64,000 nt of DNA from Corella eumyota (taxonomy: Eukaryota > Chordata > Ascidiacea > Phlebobranchia > Corellidae), in NCBI GenBank assembly GCA_963082875.1, contig OY720098.1, positions 14,756,001-14,820,000 on the forward strand, written 5' to 3'. The position numbers were made by a program, and so were the translations under genes. Each line of letters opens with the position of its first letter. Positions within the stretch are counted from its first letter, which is position 1. Below the pieces are notes generated by a model, which was given only the letters and a program-made list of their open reading frames with translations, did not search any database and was not told the DNA's origin. Positions 34,464-44,527 of this stretch are shown here, one piece after another.

Positions 34464-34550
34464 CAGATTATGTTACATATAACAAACATACAGAGTAAGT
34501 AGGTACCGGATATTTGGCAACAAACATCAATAACACACAAAATTAATTAA

Positions 34551-34712
34551 AGGGTTAGCGCGAACGCAGACCCCACTATCACAAATTATACGACCGAGTT
34601 ACCCACATTTGGGGTAATCGCAGAGGTCAGCTCAGTCGAATTGCAATGACTGAGCCTCGCCTTGGGCCCACTGCATGCCTGATTGCATTGAATACCCTCG
34701 TCAGGTAAGTAT
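34551..34712 (-). ncRNA. RNU1: U1 snRNA gene copy M1, diverged
   Basis: Class V, Sm-G. Carries the GGUAUUCAAUGCAAUCAGG stem-loop I variant, GGCAUGCAGUGGG and GCAAUUCG. The downstream spacer lacks about 6 bp of its TAAAATAA tract. First full minus-strand copy after the junction. Confidence 0.84.
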
Positions 34713-35070
34713 GCCGCATACATCGCAAACGGACGGCTGCCCAATGAATTATATCTTCCTATTTGTGGTGCTCGCGCAAATATTCTGTAACAATTAAACA
34801 GGTTTTTATGTAATTATTTTTTTTGATTTGAAAAAGGACGCCACAGTGGCATATACCGGTCATGACATTCGAATACGAGCTGAAAGAAATCGGATTTAAG
34901 CCAAATCAACAAAGCAACACTTTTGCTTATATTTCGACGTTTTGCGTATAGCTTAAGAATAAATGTATATTGCTTAACTAGATAGATTTACGTTACATAC
35001 AACAAACATACAGTAAGTAGGTACCGATATTTGCAACAAACATCAATAACACACAAAATTAATAAAATAA

Positions 35071-35232
35071 AGGGTTAGCGCGAACGCAGACCCCACTATC
35101 AGAAATTATACGACCGAGTTACCCACATTTGGGGTAATCGCAGAGGTCAGCTCAGTCGAAGTGCAATGACTGAGCCTCGTCCTGGGCCCACTGCCTGCCT
35201 GATCGCAGTGAAGACCCTCGTCAGGTAAGTAT
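35071..35232 (-). ncRNA. RNU1: U1 snRNA gene copy M2
   Basis: Class B, Sm-C, SL3-P, with CCAGGACGAGGC shared with plus copies 18 and 22. Confidence 0.93.
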
Positions 35233-35572
35233 GCTGCATTCATCGCAAACGGACGGGTGCCCAATGAATTATAATTTCCCATTTGTGGTGCTCGCGCAAA
35301 TATTCTCTAACAATTAAACAGGTTTTTATGATATTATTTCTATAAATTTTAAAAAGGAGGCCACAGTGGCATATACCAGTCATGGCGTTCGATTACGAGC
35401 TAAAAGGAATCGGATTTTATCCAAACCAACAAAGCAACATTTTTGCTTATATTTCGACGTTTAGCGTATAGCTTAAGAATAAATGTATATTGTTTAACTA
35501 GATTACCTGCAACAGCAAGTTGGTACCGGTATTTGCACGAAACATCATTATCACACAAAATTAATAAAATAA

Positions 35573-35734
35573 AGGGTTAGCGCGAACGCAGACCCCACTA
35601 TCACAAATTATACGACCGAGTTACCCACATTTGGGGCAATCGCAGAGGTCAGCTCAGTCGAATTGCAATGACTAAGCCTCGCCCTGGGCCCACTGCCTGC
35701 CTGATTGCATTGAAAACCCTTTTCAGGTAAGTAT
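35573..35734 (-). ncRNA. RNU1: U1 snRNA gene copy M3, diverged
   Basis: Class V, Sm-G. AUACUUACCUGAAAAGGGUUUUCAAUGC at the 5' part in two stretches, AAUCAGG loop, GGCUUAGUC, GCAAUUCG and GAUUGCCCC. Counterpart of plus copies 17 and 21. Confidence 0.82.
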
Positions 35735-36094
35735 GCCGCATACATCGCAAACGGACGGCTGCCCAATAAATTATAACTTCCTATTTGTGGTGCTCGCGCA
35801 AATATTCTCTAACAATTAAACAGGTTTTTATGTAATTATTTTTTTTGATTTGAAAAAGGACACCACAGTGGCATATACCGGTTATGGCATTCGATTAGGA
35901 GCTGAAAGAAATAGGATTTAAGCCAAATCAACAAAGCAACACTTTTCGCTTATATTTCGACGTTTTGCGTATAGCTTAAGAATAAATGTATATTGCTTAA
36001 CTAGATAGATTACGTTACATATAACAAACATACAGAGTAAGTAGGTACCGATATTTGCAACATACATCAATAACACACAAAATTATTAAAATAA

Positions 36095-36256
36095 AGGGTT
36101 AGCGCGAACGCAAACCCCACTATCACAAATTATACGACCGAGTTACCCACATTTGGGGTAATCGCAGAAGTCAGCTCAGTCGAATTGCAATGGCTGAACC
36201 TCGCCCTGGGCACACTGCCTGCCTGATCGCAGTGAAGACCCTCGTCAGGTAAGTAT
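36095..36256 (-). ncRNA. RNU1: U1 snRNA gene copy M4
   Basis: Class B, Sm-G. Shares GCAGUGUGCCC, GAGGUUCAGCC, GCAAUUCG, GACUUCUGCG and GGGGUUUGCG with plus copy 16, but keeps a normal AUACUUACCUG end. Confidence 0.88.
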
Positions 36257-36598
36257 GCCGCATTCATCGCAAACGGACGGCTGCCCAATGAATTATAACT
36301 TCCCATTTGTGGTGCTCGCGCAAATATTCTCTAACAATTAAACAGGTTTTTATGTTATTGTTTCTATAAATTTTAAAAAGGACGCCACAGTGGCATATAC
36401 CGGTCATAGCGTTCGATTACGAGCTAAAAGGAATCGGATTTAATCCAAACTAACAAAGCAACATTTTTGCTTATATTTCGACGTTTAGCGTATAGCTTAA
36501 GAATAAATGTATATTGCTTAACTAGATTACCTGCAACAGCAAGTTGTGGTACCGGTATTTGCACCAAACATCATTATCACACAAAATTAATAAAATAA

Positions 36599-36760
36599 AG
36601 GGTTAACGCGAACGCAGACCCCACTATCACAAATTATACGACCGAGTTACCCAAATTTGGGGTAATCGCAGAGGTCAGCTCAGTCGAATTGCAATGACTG
36701 AGCCTCGCCCTGGGTCCACTGCCTGCCTGATCGCATTAAATACCCTCGTCAGGTAAGTAT
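36599..36760 (-). ncRNA. RNU1: U1 snRNA gene copy M5
   Basis: Class B (GGCAGCTGGCCG), Sm-G, with GGUAUUUAAUGCGAUC, GUGGACCCAGG, GCAAUUCG, CCCCAAAUUUGGG and a GCGUUAACCC 3' end. Confidence 0.85.
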
Positions 36761-37119
36761 GCCGCATTCATCGCAAACGGCCAGCTGCCCAATGAATTAT
36801 AACTTCCCATTTGTGGTGCTCGCGCAAATATTCTCTAACAATTAAACAGGTTTTTATGTTATTATTTCTATAAATTTTAAAAAGGACGCCACAGTGGCAT
36901 ATACCGGTCATGGCGTTCGATTACGAGCTAAAAGGAATCGGATTTAATCCAAACCAACAAAGCAACATTTTTGCTTATATTTCGACGTTTAGCGTATAGC
37001 TTAAGAATAAATGTATATTGCTTAACTAGATAGATTACGTTACATATAACAAACATACAGAGTAAGTAGGTACCGATATTTGCAACAAACATCAATAACA
37101 CACAAAATTAATAAAATAA

Positions 37120-37281
37120 AGGGTTAGCGCGAACGCAGACCCCACTATCAGAAAATATACGACCGAGTTACCCACATTTGGGGTAATCGCAAAGGGCAGC
37201 TCAGTCGAAGTGCAATGACTGAGCCTCGCCCTGGATCCACTTTCTGCCTGATCGCAGTGAAGACCATCGTCAGGTAAGAAT
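37120..37281 (-). ncRNA. RNU1: U1 snRNA gene copy M6, 5'-end and Sm-site variant
   Basis: Class E-like. Begins AUUCUUACCUGACGAUGG; the Sm region reads UAUAUUUUCUGAU. GGCAGAAAGUGGAUCC and GCCCUUUGCG link it to plus copies 15 and 66. Confidence 0.84.
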
Positions 37282-37642
37282 GCTGCATACATCGCAAACG
37301 GACTGCTGCCAAATGAATAATAACTTCCCATATGTGGTGCTCGCGCAAATATTCTCTAACAATTAAACAGGTTTTTATGTAATTATTTTTTTTGATTTGA
37401 AAATGGACACCACAGTGGCGTATACCGGTTATGGCATTCGATTACGAGCTGAAAGAAATAGGATTTAAGCCAAATCAACAAAGCAACACTTTTCGCTTAT
37501 ATTTCGACATTTTGAGTATAGCTTAAGAATAAATGTATATTGCTTAACTAGATAGATTACGTTACATATAACAAACATACAGAGTAAGTAGGTACCGATA
37601 TTTGGCAACAAACATCAATAACACACAAAATTAATAAAATAA

Positions 37643-37804
37643 AGGGTTAGCGCGAACGCAGACCCCACTATCACAAATTATACGACCGAGTTACCCACAT
37701 TTGGGGTAATCGCAGAGGTCAGCTCAGTCGAAGTGCAATGACTGAGCCTCGCCCTGGGCCCACTGCCTGCCTGATCGCAGTGAAGACCCTCGTCAGGTAA
37801 GTAT
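37643..37804 (-). ncRNA. RNU1: U1 snRNA gene copy M7
   Basis: Class K, SL3-P, Sm-G; otherwise consensus. The spacer on its 3' side has GGTACCGATATTTGG read on the plus strand. Confidence 0.95.
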
Positions 37805-38163
37805 GCCGCATACATCGCAATTGCACGGCAGCCGATTGAATTATAAATTTCCATTTGTGGTGCTCGCGCAAATATTCTCTAACAATTAAACAGGTTTTTA
37901 TGTAATTATTTTTTTTGATTTGAAAAAGGACGCCACAGTGGCATATACCGGTCATGGCATTCGATTACGAGCTGAAAGAAATCGGATTTAAGCCAAATCA
38001 ACAAAGCAACACTTTTCGCTTATATTTCGACGTTTTGCGTATAGCTTAAGAATAAATGTATATTGCTTAACTAGATAGATTTACATTACATACAACAAAC
38101 ATACAGTAAGTAGGTACCGATATTTGCAACAAACATCAATAACACACAAAATTAATAAAATAA

Positions 38164-38325
38164 AGGGTTAGCGCGAACGCAGACCCCACTATCAGAAATT
38201 ATACGACCGAGTTACCCACATTTTGGGTAATCGCAGAGGTCAGCTCAGTCGAAGTGCAATGACTGAGCCTTGCCTTGGGCCCACTGCCTGCCTGATTGCA
38301 GTGAAGACCCTCGTCAGGTAAGTAT
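38164..38325 (-). ncRNA. RNU1: U1 snRNA gene copy M8
   Basis: Class E, Sm-C, SL3-Q, with an AAUCAGG loop and CCCAAGGCAAGGC. Confidence 0.92.
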
Positions 38326-38682
38326 GCTGCATACATCGCAAACGGACGGCTGTCAAATGAATAATAACTTCCCATTTGTGGTGCTCGCGCAAATATTCTC
38401 TAACAATTAAACAGGTTTTTATGTAATTATTTTTTTGATTTGAAAAAGGACGCCACAGTGGCATATACCGGTCATGGCATTCGAATACGAGCTGAAAGAA
38501 ATCGGATTTAAGCCAAATCAACAAAGCAACACTTTTGCTTATATTTCGACGTTTTGCGTATAGCTTAAGAATAAATGTATATTGTTTAACTAGATAGATT
38601 TACGTTACATACAACAAACATACAGTAAGTAGGTACCGATATTTGCAACAAACATCAATAACACACAAAATTAATAAAATAA

Positions 38683-38844
38683 AGGGTTAGCGCGAACGCA
38701 GACCCCACTATCACAAATTATACGACCGAGTTACCCACATTTGGAGCAATCGCAGAGATCAACTCAGACGAAGTGCAATGACTGAGCCTCGCCCTGGGCC
38801 CACTGCTGGCCTGATCGCAATGAAGAACCTCGTTAGGTAAGTAT
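38683..38844 (-). ncRNA. RNU1: U1 snRNA gene copy M9, diverged
   Basis: Class D, Sm-G. 5' end AUACUUACCUAACGAGG; CUUCAUUGCGAUCAGGCCAGC in stem-loop I in two stretches; CUUCGUCUGAGUUGAUC and GAUUGCUCC. Counterpart of M13. Confidence 0.84.
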
Positions 38845-39188
38845 GCCGCATACATCGCAATCGGACGAATGCTGAATGATTTATAACTTCCCATTTGTGG
38901 TGCTCGCGCAAATATTCTCTAACAATTAAAAAGGTTTTTATGTTATTATTTGAATAAATTTTAAAAAGGACGCCACAGTGGCATATACCGGTCATGGCAT
39001 TCGATTACGAGCTAAAAGAAATCGAATTTAAGCAAAACCGACAAAGCAACACTTTTGCTTATATTTCGACCTTTAGCGTATAGCTTAAGAATAAATGTAT
39101 ATTGCTTATCTAGATTACCTGCAACAGCAAGTTGGTTGGTACCGGAATTTGCACCAAACATCATTATCACACAAAATTAATAAAATAA

Positions 39189-39350
39189 AGGGTTAGCGCG
39201 AACGCAGATCCCACTATCACAAATTATACGACCGAGTTACCCACATTTGGGGTAATCGCAGAGGTCAGCTCAGTCGTAGTGCAATGACTGAGCCTCGCCC
39301 TGGGCCCACTGCCTGCCTGATCGCAGTGAAGACCCTCGTCAGGTAAGTAT
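39189..39350 (-). ncRNA. RNU1: U1 snRNA gene copy M10
   Basis: Class C, Sm-G, SL3-P, with GCACUACGACUG at the U1A loop and GUGGGAUCUGCG. Confidence 0.92.
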
Positions 39351-39690
39351 GCCGCATAAATCGCAATCGGACGGCTGCCCAATGAATTATAACTTCTCAT
39401 TTGTGGTGCTCGCGCAAATATTCTCTAACAATTAAACAGGTTTTTATGTTATTATTTGTATAAATTTTAAAAAGGACGCCACAGTGGCATATACCGGTCA
39501 TGGCATTCGATTACGAGCTAAAAGGAATCGAATTTAAGCCAAACCAACAAAGCAACACTTTTGCTTATATTTCGACGTTTAGCGTATAGCTTAAGAATAA
39601 ATGTATATTGCTTAACTAGATTACCTGCAACAGCAAGTTGGTACCGGTGTTTGCACCAAACATCATTATCACACAAAATTAATAAAATAA

Positions 39691-39852
39691 AGGGTTAGCG
39701 CGAACGCAGACCGCACTATCACAAATTATACGACCGAGTTACCCACATTTTGGGTAATCGCAGAGGTCAGCTCAGTCGAAGTGCAATGACTGAGCCTCGC
39801 CCTGGGCCCACTGCCTGCCTGATCGCAGTGAAGACCCTCGTCAGGTAAGTAT
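39691..39852 (-). ncRNA. RNU1: U1 snRNA gene copy M11
   Basis: Class C, Sm-G, SL3-Q, with GUGCGGUCUGCG in stem-loop IV. Confidence 0.93.
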
Positions 39853-40193
39853 GCCGCATAAATCGCAATCGGACGGCTGCCGAATGAATTATAACTTCCC
39901 ATTTGTGGTGCTCGCGCAAATATTCTCTAACAATTAAAAAGGTTTTTATGTTATTATTTCTATAAATTTTAAAAAGGACGCCACAGTGGCATATACCGGT
40001 CATGGCATTCGATTACGAGCTAAAAGGAATCGGATTTAAGCCAAACCAACAAAGCAACACTTTTGCTTATATTTCGACGTTTAGCGTATAGCTTAAGAAT
40101 AAATGTATATTGCTTAACTAGATTACCTGCAAACAGCAAGTTGGTACCGGAATTTGCACCAAACATCATTATCACACAAAATTAATAAAATAA

Positions 40194-40355
40194 AGGGTTA
40201 GCGCGAACGCAGACCCCACTATCACAAATTATACGACCGAGTTACCCACATTTGGGGTAATCGCAGAGGTCAGCTCAGTCGAAGTGCAATGACTGAGCCT
40301 CGCCCTGGGCCCACTGCCTGCCTGATCGCAGTGAAGACCCTCGTCAGGTAAGTAT
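40194..40355 (-). ncRNA. RNU1: U1 snRNA gene copy M12
   Basis: Class C, Sm-G, SL3-P; RNA otherwise equal to the array consensus. Confidence 0.95.
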
Positions 40356-40695
40356 GCCGCATAAATCGCAATCGGACGGCTGCCGAATGAATTATAACTT
40401 CCCATTTGTGGTGCTCGCGCAAATATTCTCTAACGATTAAACAGGTTTTTATGTTATTATTTGTATAAATTTTAAAAAGGACGCCACAGTGGCATATACC
40501 GGTCATGGCATTCGATTACGAGCTAAAAGGAATCGAATTTAAGCCAAACCAACAAAGCAACACTTTTGCTTATATTTCGACGTTTAGCGTATAGCTTAAG
40601 AATAAATGTATATTGCTTAACTAGATTACCTGCAACAGCAAGTTGGTACCGGTGTTTGCACCAAACATCATTATCACACAAAATTAATAAAATAA

Positions 40696-40857
40696 AGGGT
40701 TAGCGCGAACGCAGACCGCACTATCACAAATTATACGACCGAGTAACCCACATTTAGGGTAATCGCAGAGATCAGCTCAGACGAAGTGCAATGACTGAGC
40801 CTCGCCCTGGGCCCACTGCTGGCCTGATCGCAATGTAGAACCTCGTCAGGTAAGTAT
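40696..40857 (-). ncRNA. RNU1: U1 snRNA gene copy M13, diverged
   Basis: Class D, Sm-G, with GAGGUUCUACAUUGCG, GGCCAGCAGUGG, CUUCGUCUGAGC, CCCUAAAUGUGGGUUACUCGG and GUGCGGUCUGCG. Confidence 0.84.
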
Positions 40858-41204
40858 GCCGCATACATCGCAATCGGACGAATGCTGAATGATTTATAAC
40901 TTCCCATTTGTGGTGCTCGCGTAAATATTCTCTAACAATTAAAAAGGTTTTTATGTTATTATTTGAATAAATTTTAAAAAGGACGCCACAGTGGCATATA
41001 CCGGTCATGGCATTCGATTACGAGCTAAAAGAAATCGAATTTAAGCCAAACCAACAAAGCAACACTTTTGCTTATATTTCGACCTTTAGCGTATAGCTTA
41101 AGAATAAATGTATATTGCTTATCTAGATTACCACCTGCAACAGCAAGTTGGTTGGTACCGGAATTTGCACCAAACATCATTATCACACAAAATTAATAAA
41201 ATAA

Positions 41205-41366
41205 AGGGTTAGCGCGAACGCAGACCCCACTCTCACAAATTATACGACCGAGTTACCCACATTTGGGGTAATCGCAGAGGTCAGCTCAGTCGAAGTGCAA
41301 TGACTGAGCCTCGCCCTAGGCCCACTGCCTGCCTGATCGCAGTGAAGACCCTCGTCAGGTAAGTAT
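41205..41366 (-). ncRNA. RNU1: U1 snRNA gene copy M14
   Basis: Class C, SL3-P, with GGGCCUAGG and AAUUUGUGAGAGUGGGG at the Sm site and stem-loop IV boundary. Confidence 0.92.
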
Positions 41367-41706
41367 GCCGCATAAATCGCAATTGGATGGCTGCCGAATG
41401 AATTATAACTTCCCATTTGTGGTGCTTGCGCAAATATTCTCTAACAATTAAACAGGTTTTTATGTTATTATTTGTATAAATTTTAAAAAGGACGCCACAG
41501 TGGCATATACCGGTCATGGCATTTGATTACGAGCTAAAAGGAATCGGATTTAAGCCAAACCAACAAAGCAACACTTTTGCTTATATTTTGACGTTTAGCG
41601 TATAGCTTAAGAATAAATGTATATTGCTTAACTAGATTACCTGCAACAGCAAGGTGGTACCGGTATTTGCAACAAACATCATTATCACACAAAATTAATA
41701 AAATAA

Positions 41707-41820
41707 AGGGTTAGCGCAAACGCAGACCTCACTATCACAAATTATACGAGCGAGTTACCCACATTTGAGGTAATCGCAGAGGTCAGCTCAGTCGCAGTGC
41801 AATGACTCAGTCTCGCCATG
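41707..41820 (-). pseudogene. U1 snRNA copy M15, lacking its 5' half
   Basis: Stem-loops II to IV and the Sm site are recognisable, but the AUACUUACCUG end and nearly all of stem-loop I are deleted. The class C-like upstream region is joined directly at about 41820 and continues to about 41942. This is the last unit of the array, and its own upstream region is also eroded. Confidence 0.92.
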
Positions 41821-41942
41821 CATCGCAATCGGATGGCTGCCGCTTGAATTATAACTTCCAATTTGTGGTGCTCGCGCAAATATTCTTTTAAAAATAAACA
41901 TGCTTTTATGTTGTTATTTCTTTAAATTTAAAAATGGACGTC

Positions 41943-42411
41943 ATTTTACAACTTAAAAAACATCTTTTCATTACGTAAAAAAAACTATTTTTAGGTTTTT
42001 TTGACAACATTTTGCTAATTAATAGACGTTACAATATTTTTTAATAATTATAATATATGTATAAAAAAGCACTGTATGACAATTAATAAAATAAAAAAGT
42101 GTCACATTTGGTTAAGACTTCTGTTCAGGAAGTTGCTGTTTTTAATGAAAAAACTATACGAGCGTTTAATTTTTCCAAGAGCTCGTAGTCCGGACACGCT
42201 TCAGTGATTTTTTTTATTTTTATGCTGATTTCTCTCCTGTAACACATTCGTTACAGAACTTCGCATAAGGTGCGATTGCCTACTATGTATTTTACTAATT
42301 TATTTATTATATTTAAATTTATATTTAACTTGTTTTGGGCTAATTAATTTAAAAGTAATTGTTTTACTGTGCAACAATGTATAGCACATCAGAGCTTTCT
42401 TTATTACAAAG
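41943..42411. other. AT-rich flank of the U1 array
   Basis: No U1 unit similarity and no supported gene in this stretch, apart from the left arm of an inverted repeat at 42158-42209. Possible splice signals (TTCGTTACAG at about 42256) are not followed by a convincing open frame. Confidence 0.5.
42158..42209 (+). repeat. Left arm of a 2.3-kb-spaced inverted repeat
   Basis: The core ACGAGCGTTTAATTTTTCC continues through AAGAGC, then AGTCCGG, ACACGC and a TGATT stretch. It matches the reverse complement of 44421-44488, with a small insertion and a few changes. Either terminal inverted repeats of an old DNA element or two copies of a dispersed repeat would explain it. Confidence 0.6.
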
Positions 42412-43208
42412 CATCCAAGCAACTGGAGTACTGTTATTAATTTAAAATCGTAAGCGGTTGTTCCATGTGTTGAATCCATGCAAATAATATTATTTCGGAA
42501 TTTTTGGGGGAGATTAAGCTGATGCGTTGTGGTTAAGGCAATAGCAAAATCATCATCTTCAAAATTTATTGATTGTACAGCAACACTTTAGTCTACAAAT
42601 GCTCAAGGTTAATTAATTTAAAGCTTGTTTGGGTGTTCTGCTATACACATTCAAAAGGTTAATAACAAATTTAATTATTTTACATTTAGATTTTTTTTTA
42701 TTTCCTCAACCAGAATTCCAACACTCAGACAATTGTTAAAGTGTTTTGTTGAATTTCCTAATAAGATTGAACTTTGAAACAGGTCGAGGCGAGAAACCAT
42801 ATGGACTCAGGTAAACTTGTTGTTTAAAACACAACTGGATCTTATGTCCTTTAAAATTTTCTTTGGAGCTACTCCTATAGCTAACTTACCTATAACAATA
42901 TTTGTATTTGTGATGTTGAATTTAACTTATAGGAATGTGACATTGATTTCCAAAATTAAACTTAATTTACATATAACTACCTTGTATAATATTTTTATCT
43001 GTTTTGTTAACAGATATATGGGCCAATTCAGCATTATGTCCATAATGAACCAAGATCCAGTGACTTTAACTTTACCATTAGCAAGCTGTTTTATATTAAA
43101 GGAAGCTGTGCACAATTGTCCAATTTTTCTCATGCCTTGGGTCTTAAGGGATCGTATTCTATTTTTATTGGCACAATTATATTTACCCTTCTATTACAAT
43201 TAAATTGA
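42412..43208 (+). CDS. Probable 3' part of a secreted or GPI-anchored protein gene
   Basis: Three exons join in phase: 42412-42449, 42783-42810 and 43014-43208 (stop TGA at 43206). Each has an AG acceptor (TTACAAAG, TTTGAAACAG, TTTTGTTAACAG), and the first two have donors GTAAGC and GTAAAC. The joined frame has 86 codons plus stop. It contains three N-glycosylation sequons (NWS, NFT, NFS) and two cysteines, and ends in small residues (GLKGS) followed by a 16-residue hydrophobic tail (YSIFIGTIIFTLLLQL), the layout of a GPI-attachment signal. No start codon or upstream exons were found. The U1 array begins 470 bp upstream, so the rest may lie beyond it, be lost, or this may be a gene fragment. 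Family not recognised. A competing frame at 42817-43203 is less protein-like. A polyadenylation signal AATAAA lies at about 43645. Confidence 0.38.
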
Positions 43209-43386
43209 ACCATAATTGTTCCATTACTTTGTAGCGGTCTCCGTCGACCCAATCGGAAGGTTTTATTTTAAACTTAAAGACAGTTAATTGTTTTTCTTAA
43301 TCAGCTAATTGCTCATCTGCTGGTTATGAATTCTTAAATTAACCATGCAGGTGAATTCATGGTATAATTATATTATACGGCAATTT

Positions 43387-43402
43387 CTTATTCAAATAGA
43401 AT
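43387..43402 (-). other. Exact match to the Ciona spliced-leader exon
   Basis: The minus strand reads ATTCTATTTGAATAAG, the 16-nt leader I know for Ciona intestinalis trans-spliced mRNAs. It is not followed by a GT donor (next bases AAATTGCC), so this is not an SL RNA gene. A retrocopied, leader-bearing mRNA end or a chance match are the alternatives. No long open frame follows. Confidence 0.5.
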
Positions 43403-44420
43403 AGAATTTCAATTTCATTAACGAAACAAAAAATGAAATTCCAAAATCCAAAAATACAACTGCTTGTAGGAAAGCATCAGATAACTGTTTTTAAAAGAAG
43501 AACAAAGAATAGAATCCCATGTCAAAGGCAAACCACAGATTTTAAAAACAAGTTAAAGATTGAAAGACATATTAAAATAGGAGTTAATATAAGATTTTGA
43601 TGAAATCAAGAAACGATAACAAAAATGATTCCCACCAAATGTGAAATAAATAAATTTAATTGTTTTTAATGTGAATAAAAGGTTAGCTTATGCGCAATAA
43701 GCTACAACTTTGTTGGGTTGTATTTTTTTTTAATAATGAGCATTTATCTTTTTCTATGCTTGCTTTCCAAATTAAATAATCTAAAAGTTTGTTATGGAAT
43801 TTAGACCAGTTTTTTGTTATTGCATGTGCTGGGTTTACAGCTTGATTTCGTTTTCACACTGTGTTTTAAATTTATGAATGTTGTGTTATTCGGTTTTACA
43901 TACTATATTGCCAAGCTTTCATGTAAACGTAGAACAGTTTCAATTCTTACCTTGCTGTGTAATTTATTTAGATGGTCGTAGTAGGTTAAATTTTTTGTTG
44001 AATTGAAATTACACATTTGTACTCGTGCATATTTGCACAAAAATGTAATCAGTAATCTGGTTGTATAGTATTACAATTATATATATATTTTTTTAATAAT
44101 TGTAATGTTATTATTTTAATATCAAGTAGTTTTTGTTCCCCCCCAATTTATGTTTTAAGTTTCGTTTTATTTGTACTGTAAGTAAGATGTTTTGTAAAGT
44201 ACAAGATATTTGGTGTGTAGTTGGCAAATATACTTTTAAAATGAAAATTTTTGAATTTTTGGTAAATTAGGTTTGAGTAATAGTGGTTTAAATATTGTAT
44301 ATATTGCATACAGATTAATATGCTAAATAGTATAACCTTATTTTATTCAAGGTTAACCAAATTTTAAATAATCTATTGTTGGTCATAAAGGCCATTGTGA
44401 ATACGTACAAGAAAAAAGAG

Positions 44421-44488
44421 AATCATTGATGCGTGTCTTATAAAAAAAAGGTTCCGGACTCCGGCTCTTGGAAAAATTAAACGCTCGT
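44421..44488 (-). repeat. Right arm of the inverted repeat
   Basis: Contains GCTCTTGGAAAAATTAAACG, the reverse complement of the left-arm core. The A-rich insert TTATAAAAAAAAGG separates the GCGTGT and CCGGACT parts. It ends 84 bp before the start codon of the downstream F-BAR gene, so the arm overlaps that gene's probable promoter. Confidence 0.6.
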
Positions 44489-44527
44489 AAAAACTATCTA
44501 AGCTGCTAAGTCTAGAAGTCCGAAAGT

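Larger units (their letters stand above)
38600..41640 (-). repeat. About 2013-bp higher-order spacing in the outer minus block
   Basis: The diverged D-class copies M9 and M13 are 2013 bp apart, and the C-class copies M10 and M14 are 2016 bp apart. They share matching class-specific changes and a duplicated TTGG in the spacer (GTTGGTTGGTACC). Only one and a half periods are present. Confidence 0.65.
34464..41942 (-). repeat. Tandem array of U1 snRNA gene units, minus-strand block
   Basis: Fourteen full U1 genes and one truncated gene, all on the minus strand, in units of about 500-523 bp. The block begins abruptly at the inverted junction and ends at about 41942, where similarity to the unit stops inside the distal upstream region. 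The half nearest the junction (34.5-38.6 kb) uses the same upstream classes as the plus block (V, B, E, K). The outer half (38.6-41.9 kb) uses two further classes. C has a GCGATTTATGCGGC lead-in read on the minus strand, and D has a more diverged ATCATTCAGCATTCGTCC lead-in. This block looks older and less homogenised than the plus block. Confidence 0.96.

Noticed and set aside
1-41942. Centromeric or other non-coding satellite, 5S rDNA array, or CRISPR array
   Set aside because: The 500-bp period and higher-order blocks look satellite-like, but each unit has a full U1 gene. There is no 5S sequence, and the units are far too long and uniform for CRISPR repeats and spacers.
42817-43203. 128 aa plus-strand frame and overlapping 68 aa minus-strand frame (42927-43133)
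   Set aside because: The plus frame crosses a likely intron. After the acceptor at 43013 another frame gives a peptide with sequons and a GPI-like tail. The minus frame has no splice or homology support.
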